This document shows positions 5,967-11,579 of a DNA stretch of 13,904 nt, piece by piece (the first letter of the stretch is position 1; each line of letters opens with the position of its first letter). This DNA is from Anaerolineaceae bacterium (GTDB taxonomy: Bacteria; Chloroflexota; Anaerolineae; Anaerolineales; Villigracilaceae). Both the position numbers and the translations under genes were made by a program. Where the stretch lies: contig BQMV01000018.1 in the NCBI GenBank assembly GCA_022181005.1, positions 1 to 13,904 on the forward strand, given 5' to 3'. The notes under the pieces were generated by a model. The model saw nothing but the letters and a program-made list of their open reading frames with translations. It ran no database searches and was not told the DNA's origin.

Positions 5967-6452
5967 CTATTGCGCGGCGGGTAGATTCTTCCTGGTGTCG
6001 TTCAGCAGTTCGATCATCAGGTCGCGGATGTGCGGGTTGAGGTAGTGACGCTCCAGCGTGGAGAGCGGCAGAAAGCGCGCGCCGGCGACGACGTGGATGC
6101 AGTTCGCCGAGCCGCACAGGCAAATGAAGGGCGCGTCCATTTCCCATTCAGTGGAGGGATAGAAGAACGAGAGCTCTTCGCCTTTGGCGATGTCGCGGCG
6201 CGCGATCATCCGCATATCGTCGGTATCGAGGACGACGTTTGGATCGCACGAATGATTGAGCGCGGCGAGTTTGCCGACGTGCGTGTGCAGGTTGCGCGCG
6301 ATCTGTACCGTGAAGCGATTCGGTTTGCCGGTCACATTCTCGCTGGGGATCGCGCAGAGCGTTTCGCCGGCGAGATAGGCGCGACGCGATACCAGCGTCC
6401 TGAATTTATTTTCGGTCTTAATCGTTAAGGCAGTCGCAGTGGTTACAGTCAT
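5967..6452 (-). CDS. SET-domain protein with post-SET zinc motif (putative protein-lysine methyltransferase)
   Basis: SET-domain enzymes transfer a methyl group from S-adenosylmethionine to protein lysines. This 161-residue cytoplasmic protein has the pseudoknot signature ALNHSCDPNV (64-73: N66, H67, C69), ARRDIAKGEELSFFYPS (84-100) bearing the expected catalytic Tyr region, and a post-SET CxCx4C cluster at C111, C113, C118. Together with C69 this completes the zinc site seen in many SET proteins. It is a minimal version, near the lower size limit, with no extra recognition domain. ATG 6452 is chosen over an upstream ATG (6476) because AAGGAG lies 9 nt before it. The block FFYPSTEWEMDAPF resembles a form I recall from fungal and scattered bacterial SET proteins, so exchange between domains of life is conceivable. 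The substrate is unknown. Confidence 0.88.
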   Translation of the reverse strand: MTVTTATALTIKTENKFRTLVSRRAYLAGETLCAIPSENVTGKPNRFTVQIARNLHTHVGKLAALNHSCDPNVVLDTDDMRMIARRDIAKGEELSFFYPSTEWEMDAPFICLCGSANCIHVVAGARFLPLSTLERHYLNPHIRDLMIELLNDTRKNLPAAQ

Positions 6453-6470
6453 GTTGTATAACTCCTTGTG

Positions 6471-6488
6471 CGGCATATAAAAATGCCG
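6471..6488 (-). promoter_or_regulatory. Hairpin in the 5' UTR of the SET gene
   Basis: CGGCAT-ATAAAA-ATGCCG forms a 6-bp stem with a 6-nt loop in the predicted leader. It lies just upstream of the AAGGAG ribosome site and could influence translation or mRNA stability. Confidence 0.4.
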
Positions 6489-6515
6489 TCGACTTGTTGG
6501 ATGAAATATTGTCGT

Positions 6516-6543
6516 AGTATAGTCTTAATAGAATTAATTACAA
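6516..6543 (-). promoter_or_regulatory. Promoter of the SET-domain gene
   Basis: On the minus strand TTGTAA (6543-6538) and TATACT (6521-6516) are separated by 16 nt, placing the start near 6509 and giving a 5' UTR of about 57 nt. Confidence 0.6.
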
Positions 6544-6797
6544 GAGTCGCTGCCGCAATTGGATATATTTTAAGGTTACGAATGTGGCGCGCGCAGAAGA
6601 CGTTCTCTAGTCAGATTATCGGATTGTGCGAGACCCTCGATAGGGCAGGGGGGATTCGCAAGGACGAAGCAGGAGGCTAAAAATGAAACCCCGGCTGTGA
6701 ATAGAGCGCTTCTCCGCGAAGACGATTCCATAATTCATCGCCTGTGGTTCATCGTTAAGAATGGGAGAGCGTGTTTAAACCCTAGCCGTAAATACCC
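6544..6797. other. Gene-poor spacer between SET gene and recombinase
   Basis: I see no supported gene here. An AT-rich part is followed from about 6590 by GC-richer sequence. The one notable item is a perfect ribosome site AGGAGG (6671-6676), 6 nt before an ATG (6683). That opens only a five-codon frame, MKPRL, ending in TGA at 6698-6700. It may be a relic of a decayed gene or a micro-ORF. Confidence 0.5.
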
Positions 6798-6826
6798 TTG
6801 ACTTTCCTTCTATCATTCGATATAAT
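6798..6826 (+). promoter_or_regulatory. Consensus promoter of the recombinase gene, predicted leaderless
   Basis: TTGACT (6798-6803) and a perfect TATAAT (6821-6826) are separated by exactly 17 nt. The predicted start site falls at the ATG of the recombinase (6834), so the mRNA would have no 5' UTR. No Shine-Dalgarno sequence is present. Confidence 0.8.
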
Positions 6827-6833
6827 TTACAGT

Positions 6834-7757
6834 ATGTCGAATGATATTAACGAACGCATAGAGCGCTTCCTCGGCACGTTTCAACGCTCGCCGCGGACCG
6901 TTTCCACTTATCGCAATGCGCTAAAACAATTTGTGAACATTGTCGGCGCGGACATGGAACTGAATACGGAAACATACATCAAGTTCCTCTCCGCGCTGCG
7001 CGATAGATCCCCTTCCACGCAACGCGTTTATCGCACTGCGCTGCTCAAGTTCTACGCCTTCTGCAAGGCGGGCAATTCTGCTGAGCTCAAGGAAGCCACG
7101 GAGCATTACACGCGTAAACAGGGCAAACGCGTCGTCAATTTCAACCGAGCCGAGATCGAAAAAGTCATCGCGCACTGCTCCGTTCTGGATGGCGAAATGG
7201 CGGAGACCGAGTCTGCGCGCCTCGAGGCTCTGCGCGACTGCGCCTTCGTGTTAACCCTGGCGGATACAGGCTTGCGAATCTCCGAGGCTTGCGCCCTCAA
7301 ACGCAGCGACATTGACTGGCTCGAACAACGCGCCATCATTATCGGTAAGGGAGATAAACAAGCCATCATCCGCTTCTCGAATCGCGCCATCGAGGCTCTC
7401 AAAGTATATCTACACGCAAGATCGGGCATTGAACCAAACTCCCGCGCACCACTCGGTTCCCAGCCCCTGTTTGCTCGTCACGACATCCGCGCCAGTAGAA
7501 AAATTCGCCCGATCTCCGCGGGCGGAATGTGGAAGGCTGTCAAAGAGCGCATCGAGGAGGCTGGCGTGGAGCGCAACGCGGTCCGTATCCACGATTTTCG
7601 TCATTACTTCGTCACCATGACGTATCTTGCCAAGGGCAACCTGAAACTCTCGCAAGAACTCGCCCGCCACGAAAGCATCAACACTACCAATCGCTACGCC
7701 CATTTCGGCGGCGAGGCGGATGCCGCCTACGACGAGATTTTTAACAAGAGGAAATAG
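6834..7757 (+). CDS. Tyrosine recombinase (XerC/XerD-like site-specific integrase)
   Basis: Cytoplasmic DNA strand-exchange enzyme of 307 residues, the size of Xer recombinases. An N-terminal SAM-like core-binding domain (about 5-90, with SPRTVSTYRNALKQF and SPSTQRVYRTALLKFYAFC) precedes the catalytic domain. Active-site residues are all visible: R148 in ADTGLRISEA, K172/K175 in IIGKGDKQAII, H253 and R256 in RIHDFRHYF, H279 in ELARHESINTTNRY, and nucleophile Y288. ATG 6834 is preferred over TTG 6798, which lies inside the -35 box. It stands alone with no adjacent excisionase, phage or transposon genes, and I see no flanking att-like direct repeats. It may be the housekeeping dimer-resolution enzyme or a stray integrase; the sequence does not decide between them. 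Confidence 0.92.
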   Translation: MSNDINERIERFLGTFQRSPRTVSTYRNALKQFVNIVGADMELNTETYIKFLSALRDRSPSTQRVYRTALLKFYAFCKAGNSAELKEATEHYTRKQGKRVVNFNRAEIEKVIAHCSVLDGEMAETESARLEALRDCAFVLTLADTGLRISEACALKRSDIDWLEQRAIIIGKGDKQAIIRFSNRAIEALKVYLHARSGIEPNSRAPLGSQPLFARHDIRASRKIRPISAGGMWKAVKERIEEAGVERNAVRIHDFRHYFVTMTYLAKGNLKLSQELARHESINTTNRYAHFGGEADAAYDEIFNKRK

Positions 7758-7856
7758 GTCAAGGTGGCGGTCCAGGCGCTGGTGAGGCGCGAGAACATCC
7801 AGAGTAGTTCAACGCATGATCTTTGCAGGCCGCATCAGCTTCGGGACATTTGAATC

Positions 7857-8486
7857 TCACGGACTCCCCGCCGCCCGCGTCCATGCTTCCGTCACGTCTC
7901 TGGAGAGCATGGTGTAATACAGATTGAGATGCGCTTCGCTGCAATCGTAACTTGCGCTAGTCGGGAAGCCCACCACAGGCGCGGCAAAGGGCGACGCGTC
8001 TGCCTCCGCAAATAAATCCTCCTGCAATTCGCCGTCAATGTAGGCGCGCATGGTTCCATATTGCACGTCATGCAGGATGCCGATAAACGTGACCGTCCTA
8101 CCGTCGGCTTGATAGCCGCCCGACGCGGAATGTACGCCGTCCAGTTCGAAGTAATCACCGCTGGGGAGTTCGAACCGCATGGTCACCGTTCCGAACAGCG
8201 CGAACGTGTTATCGTCGCGAAACTCGATGGTCAACTCGCTCGGCGCGACCACGGTCATATTCGGGTTGATGTTCAAATCCTGGAACTTGGTTTCCAAAGC
8301 GTAGACGTCCATCGTCCACAAGCCGCTCACGCAGGCATCGAGCGCGTCCAGCGCGTGCGTCGCCTGCAATGTGCTGGCAACTTCGAGCGCCTCCCCCTGC
8401 TCCTCTTCCACCCTCGGACGAAAACAGGATTGAAGAAGCAGGGCGAGCGTGAACAAAACGAATGCGTACAGGGCGGGTTTCTTCAT
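7857..8486 (-). CDS. Putative lipoprotein of unknown function
   Basis: The 209-residue product starts MKKPALYAFVLFTLALLLQSC. The lipobox LLQSC puts the lipidated cysteine at residue 21, so it should be tethered to the outer face of the cytoplasmic membrane. The mature part has a short acidic linker, then an alternating hydrophobic stretch (SELTIEFRDDNTFALFGTVT, YFELDG, TVTFIGILHDV) suggesting a beta-barrel or lipocalin-like fold. Two further cysteines (DACVSG, YDCSEAH) could form a disulphide. I recognise no named family. ATG 8486 is chosen because AAGGAG lies 6 nt upstream and the signal peptide starts there; longer readings lack a signal. It follows the aminotransferase gene by 19 nt and is probably co-transcribed. 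It converges on the recombinase with a 99-nt gap lacking a clear terminator. Confidence 0.82.
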   Translation of the reverse strand: MKKPALYAFVLFTLALLLQSCFRPRVEEEQGEALEVASTLQATHALDALDACVSGLWTMDVYALETKFQDLNINPNMTVVAPSELTIEFRDDNTFALFGTVTMRFELPSGDYFELDGVHSASGGYQADGRTVTFIGILHDVQYGTMRAYIDGELQEDLFAEADASPFAAPVVGFPTSASYDCSEAHLNLYYTMLSRDVTEAWTRAAGSP

Positions 8487-8505
8487 GGGATTCTCCTTAC
8501 TAATT

Positions 8506-9327
8506 TTACAATGCGTTCGGCTCAATCTTCTCAGCGTGATTGATAACATACTCATCGTAAGCACGCAATACCCTCTCTGTCCGTTTTCCCACCCTCCCCT
8601 GCCCCACGCGCGCATCGTCAATTTGGACGACCGGCACAACTCCGCGCGAACTGGAGGTAATGAACGCCTCCTTCGCCAAGAACAACTGGTCCAGCCTCAG
8701 CGGGCTGAATCTCACTTCCGGCCCCCTCCCCCGTGCCGCGCGAATTACCATCGTCCGTGTTACGCCGAGCAAAATGCCGCGTTGAGCGGTCGCGAGATAG
8801 GGTATTTTGTCAATTTGCCCTATCCAAAAGAAATTACTCGTCAACCCCTCCAAAATCTTCCCGTTCTTCACCAACAGCGCCTCAAAGATATTTTCACGCG
8901 CAAGGCGCTCTCTTTCGTCGCCGCTTGCGCCGATAAACGCCGTTGATTTCACGCGCGGATCGCGCCGCTGAAGCGTCGTTGTCTTAACGCGCACGCCCTG
9001 TTCGTAAATTTCACGCGGCAGAAGTTTCAACGGTTCGATGGAGATATAAAATCCGCCGCGCCTCGTCTCTGTCAGGCGGACGCGGGCTTCGGCGGCGCGA
9101 AAAGGCTGAAGCGCCTGCGTCAGACTCGCCCGCAGAAGCGAGGCATCCGCATTCGGCAGTCGGCGCAGGTGAGCGGAGAGTCCAATCGCGCGCGAACATT
9201 TGTCAAAAGTGCGGAAGGTCGAATACCAGCCGTCGGGCAGTTGTCGCGTCACTGCATCGAGCGAGGAGTTGTCGTCGAAACGGACTTCATTCAGTTTCGT
9301 TTTTGCGATCTTCCATGTGCGAATCAT
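8506..9327 (-). CDS. Class IV PLP aminotransferase (branched-chain aminotransferase / aminodeoxychorismate lyase-like)
   Basis: Cytoplasmic pyridoxal-phosphate enzyme of fold type IV, 273 residues, the size of PabC/IlvE-like proteins. The Schiff-base lysine is K127 in RRDPRVKSTAF. The cofactor-phosphate segment FEALLVKNGKILEGLTSNFF (148-167) carries E160, S164 and N165, and the ILLGVTR block at about 185-191 corresponds to ILPGITR of the family. A further block, LAKEAFITSSSRGVVPVVQID, lies near the C-terminal end. Whether it acts on branched-chain amino acids, D-amino acids or aminodeoxychorismate cannot be told. ATG 9327 has only a weak ribosome site. The 13-bp tandem repeats begin about 13 nt upstream of it, inside the likely 5' UTR. 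No other genes of folate or branched-chain synthesis are adjacent. Confidence 0.86.
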   Translation of the reverse strand: MIRTWKIAKTKLNEVRFDDNSSLDAVTRQLPDGWYSTFRTFDKCSRAIGLSAHLRRLPNADASLLRASLTQALQPFRAAEARVRLTETRRGGFYISIEPLKLLPREIYEQGVRVKTTTLQRRDPRVKSTAFIGASGDERERLARENIFEALLVKNGKILEGLTSNFFWIGQIDKIPYLATAQRGILLGVTRTMVIRAARGRGPEVRFSPLRLDQLFLAKEAFITSSSRGVVPVVQIDDARVGQGRVGKRTERVLRAYDEYVINHAEKIEPNAL

Positions 9328-9340
9328 GTTGCATCCATGT

Positions 9341-9392
9341 TGTTGCGAGCGCTTGTTGCGAGCGCTTGTTGCGAGCGCTCATTGCGAGCGCA
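9341..9392 (+). repeat. Four 13-bp tandem repeats with dispersed-repeat-like flank
   Basis: TGTTGCGAGCGCT occurs three times exactly (9341-9353, 9354-9366, 9367-9379), then a diverged fourth copy CATTGCGAGCGCA (9380-9392). The sequence just after it (AGCGAATCAATCTC) makes the last copy resemble the dispersed ATTGCGAGCG(A)AGCGAAGCAATCTC-type repeat seen in various bacterial genomes. Copies sit in the presumed 5' UTR of the aminotransferase. Confidence 0.75.
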
Positions 9393-9422
9393 GCGAATCA
9401 ATCTCTTTACAACGACATGGCG

Positions 9423-9451
9423 ATTATAAGCGAAGCAATTCCGCGGATAAA
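9423..9451 (-). promoter_or_regulatory. Putative promoter for the aminotransferase-lipoprotein pair
   Basis: A perfect minus-strand TATAAT lies at 9428-9423, with a weak -35 (TTTATC at 9451-9446) 17 nt away. Transcription would start near 9416, giving a 5' UTR of about 90 nt that includes the tandem repeats. It is back to back with the exporter promoter. Confidence 0.5.
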
Positions 9452-9453
9452 CC

Positions 9454-9481
9454 TTGACATTTTCGGCGCGGACAGTGTAAA
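9454..9481 (+). promoter_or_regulatory. Promoter of the leader ORF and ABC exporter
   Basis: A consensus TTGACA (9454-9459) is followed after 16 nt by TGTAAA (9476-9481), or after 18 nt by TAAACT. Transcription would begin near 9488, about 54 nt before the leader ORF. The -10 is imperfect. Confidence 0.55.
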
Positions 9482-9541
9482 CTTTCGCCCGCGATGTAAG
9501 ACAGCGTCTTGCACCGCAAATTTTAGGAAAGGAGCGCGCGA

Positions 9542-9625
9542 ATGTCCATGTTGATCAGCACGACCTCGTTTGTTCCAGTTAATGCTGGATTTGCACCTTC
9601 TCGCAGCGCGCCTTCTGACCGTTAG
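9542..9625 (+). CDS. Leader peptide (27 aa) of the ABC exporter operon
   Basis: A short frame opens MSMLISTTSF, is Ser/Pro-rich, and ends ...APSDR with TAG at 9623-9625. It has the best ribosome site nearby: AGGAAAGGAG ending at 9534, 7 nt from the ATG. It sits between a promoter and an intrinsic terminator in front of the exporter genes, the position of regulatory leader peptides. Its codons 22-24 contain the strand that can pair with the terminator stem. A TGACC-GTTA-GGTCA hairpin followed by ATTTTT overlaps its stop codon and could act as a pause hairpin. No amino acid is dominant enough to suggest an amino-acid sensor, so translation inhibition is the likelier signal (inference). The peptide is unlikely to have another function. 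Confidence 0.62.
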   Translation: MSMLISTTSFVPVNAGFAPSRSAPSDR

Positions 9626-9661
9626 GTCAATTTTTCCTGCCGTTTCAGGCTGTGGCGCGCT
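9605..9661 (+). promoter_or_regulatory. Candidate antiterminator pairing
   Basis: AGCGCGCC (9605-9612, inside the leader ORF) is exactly complementary to GGCGCGCT (9654-9661), which covers the lower left arm and loop of the terminator. The two structures exclude each other. A ribosome stalled early in the leader leaves 9605-9612 free. One that reaches the stop codon covers part of it and lets the terminator fold. Confidence 0.55.
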
Positions 9662-9676
9662 CGCCGCAGCCTTTTT
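9648..9676 (+). terminator. Intrinsic terminator (attenuator) between leader ORF and exporter
   Basis: GGCTGTGGCG (9648-9657) and CGCCGCAGCC (9662-9671) form a 10-bp stem with one G-U pair and a 4-nt loop CGCT, followed at once by TTTTT and a further T-rich run. It lies upstream of the exporter genes in the same orientation, so it would block them unless antiterminated. Confidence 0.8.
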
Positions 9677-9691
9677 GTTTAATTTTGTATA

Positions 9692-9709
9692 GGGACGCGG
9701 GATCGTCCC
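9692..9709 (+). other. Small hairpin just upstream of the exporter start
   Basis: GGGACG (9692-9697) and CGTCCC (9704-9709) form a 6-bp stem with loop CGGGAT. It ends directly before an ATG at 9710 and leaves the GGAG ribosome site for ATG 9728 accessible. Confidence 0.4.
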
Positions 9710-9727
9710 ATGCCTACGGAGAATACC

Positions 9728-11560
9728 ATGACCGCTATCGAACCCGCAATCACATTCGACTTCCGCAAAACAGCTCGTACGAACCGCCTCAAGGGTCTTT
9801 GGCGTATGTTGGCTGGCTACCGACCAGCGTATCTCGGCGCCGCCGTCGCGCTCGCCATCTCGGCATTGTCGAAGACCGCCGCCTACCTGCTGCTTGAATA
9901 TTTCGTTGACGATACGTTGACGAAGCAGATCTACATCGGCGGAAGCCTCGCCAGCGCTTCGCTGTGGATCGCCGCAGGATTCCTCCTGCTCGCGCTAATC
10001 GAAGGCGGCGGTTCGTTCCTTTCGGGACGTTTAGCCGCTTACACGGCGGAAGGCATTACGCGTCGTATGAGAGATTTTCTCTTCGACCATATTCAACGTT
10101 TGAGTTTTTCGTATCACGCCGCCACCCCCAAAGGCGACCTAATCGAACGCGTCACCTCCGACGTGGATTCGTTGCGCCGTTTCTTCAGCGAGCAAGGCGT
10201 CGGCATAGGGCGCATCGCGCTGTTATTTATAATCAATTTCATCGCGATCCTCAACATCAACGTGAAATTGGGGCTCGTCTCTGTGGCGGTCATCCCGTTC
10301 ACTCTGATTATTTCCGTCTGGTTCTTCAAGAAGCTGACAAAAGCCTACGAGGAGTATCAAGCGCAGGAAGCGAAACTCTCCACGACCTTGCAAGAGAACT
10401 TGACCGGCGTGCGCGTGGTCAAAGCCTTTGCGCGGCAAGAGTACGAAGTCGGCAAGTTTGAACGCGACAACTGGGGCAAATTCCTCAAAGGCAAAGCGTT
10501 GATGTTAATGCACTCGCTGTTCTGGCCCCTCTCGGATATTGTGTTGGGCTTTCAGACGCTGTTCGGATACGTCTACGCCGCCAACCTGGCGATTCGCGGG
10601 GAGATCACAGTCGGCATGTATATCGCCTACGCCGGCTTGCTGGCATGGCTGATCTGGCCCATTCGCAACTTGGGGCGTTTGATCGTTTCCGCTTCCACCG
10701 GATTGGTCTCATACGGACGCTTGATGGCGGTGATCGAGCAGGCGCGCGAACCGCTTCACGACGGCGCGTACCAGCCGGAGGGTCCGGTGCGCGGCGAGAT
10801 CGTTTTCGAAAAGGTTTCGTTCATGTACGCAGACGGAACGATTGACGCGCTGCACGATATTTCTTTTCACGTTAAGCCGGGGCAAGCGGTGGCGCTGCTC
10901 GGCTCAACCGGCTCGGGCAAGACCTCGCTTGTGAATTTATTGCCGCGTTTCCATGAATATACGGGCGGGCGCATCCTGCTCGACGGCGTGGAGTTAAAGG
11001 AGTACTCGCGCGCCTACCTGCGGCGCCAGATCGGCATCGTCGAACAGGAGCCGTTTCTGTTCAGCCGCTCGCTGCGTGAAAACATCGCGTACGGCGTAGG
11101 GCGCGACGTTTCGCAGGCAGAGATCGAGCGCGCCGCACAAGCCGCCTCGATCCACGATGTGATTCAAGGCTTCCCTGACGGTTATCGAACTATCGTCGGC
11201 GAAAAAGGCGTCACGCTCTCCGGCGGGCAGAAGCAACGCATCACGATCGCGCGCGCGCTGCTAAAAAATCCGCGCATTTTGATTCTGGACGATTCGACTT
11301 CCAGCGTGGATGTTGAGACCGAAGCGGAGATCCGCCGCGCGCTGGCGGGGCTGATGGAGAATCGCACGACCTTCATCATCGCGCATCGCATTCAATCCGT
11401 CATGTCCGCCGACTTGATCCTCGTGCTGAACGAAGGCGAGCTGATTCAGATGGGAACGCACAGTGAATTGCTCGCGCAAGCGAGCGGAATGTACCGCCGC
11501 ATTTACGACATCCAGACGAAGATTGACGAAGAACTGGAAAAAGAAATTCGGAATTCATAA
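9728..11560 (+). CDS. ABC exporter half-transporter, subunit 1 (degenerate Walker B, canonical signature)
   Basis: Inner-membrane type IV ABC exporter half: a transmembrane domain of about six helices (roughly 30-330) and a nucleotide-binding domain (about 355-600), 610 residues in all. In the NBD, Walker A is GSTGSGKT (392-399), the Q-loop is in IGIVEQEPFLFS, and the signature is LSGGQ (497-501). Walker B is ILILDD with D521 and D522, and H553 is the switch histidine. The residue after the Walker B Asp is normally the catalytic Glu; here it is Asp. This marks the degenerate-site partner of a heterodimer such as TM287/288 or BmrCD. ATG 9728 is preferred over 9710 because GGAG lies 6 nt upstream. 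The next gene follows after 19 nt with complementary NBD defects. The substrate is unknown; drugs, lipids or peptides are all possible. Expression is probably controlled by the upstream attenuator. Confidence 0.94.
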   Translation: MTAIEPAITFDFRKTARTNRLKGLWRMLAGYRPAYLGAAVALAISALSKTAAYLLLEYFVDDTLTKQIYIGGSLASASLWIAAGFLLLALIEGGGSFLSGRLAAYTAEGITRRMRDFLFDHIQRLSFSYHAATPKGDLIERVTSDVDSLRRFFSEQGVGIGRIALLFIINFIAILNINVKLGLVSVAVIPFTLIISVWFFKKLTKAYEEYQAQEAKLSTTLQENLTGVRVVKAFARQEYEVGKFERDNWGKFLKGKALMLMHSLFWPLSDIVLGFQTLFGYVYAANLAIRGEITVGMYIAYAGLLAWLIWPIRNLGRLIVSASTGLVSYGRLMAVIEQAREPLHDGAYQPEGPVRGEIVFEKVSFMYADGTIDALHDISFHVKPGQAVALLGSTGSGKTSLVNLLPRFHEYTGGRILLDGVELKEYSRAYLRRQIGIVEQEPFLFSRSLRENIAYGVGRDVSQAEIERAAQAASIHDVIQGFPDGYRTIVGEKGVTLSGGQKQRITIARALLKNPRILILDDSTSSVDVETEAEIRRALAGLMENRTTFIIAHRIQSVMSADLILVLNEGELIQMGTHSELLAQASGMYRRIYDIQTKIDEELEKEIRNS

Positions 11561-11579
11561 TTTCTTTGGAGAATCACCA

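Noticed and set aside
6030..6428. Open frame of 132 codons on the plus strand
   Set aside because: It is the shadow of the SET-domain gene; only the minus-strand reading contains NHSCDPN and CxCx4C.
6468..6680. Plus-strand frame of 70 codons in the SET-recombinase spacer
   Set aside because: It has no ribosome site, overlaps the SET 5' UTR and promoter, and shows no recognisable composition or motif.
7758..7856. Terminator between the recombinase and lipoprotein genes
   Set aside because: Only a 4-bp CCAG/CTGG stem without a T-tract is present, which is too weak to call.
6544..7860. Possible integrated mobile element around the recombinase
   Set aside because: I found no flanking direct repeats, no excisionase, no cargo genes and no tRNA at the edges. 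The recombinase alone does not support an element.
8061..8543. Plus-strand frame of 160 codons across the lipoprotein gene
   Set aside because: The minus strand carries a proper SD, signal peptide and lipobox; the plus-strand frame has none of these.
9341..9392. Possible CRISPR array from the short repeats
   Set aside because: The copies are 13 bp and directly adjacent with no spacers, and no cas genes are nearby. They are simple tandem repeats.
9710..9727. Upstream ATG as start of exporter subunit 1
   Set aside because: It directly follows a hairpin and lacks a ribosome site, whereas ATG 9728 has GGAG 6 nt upstream.
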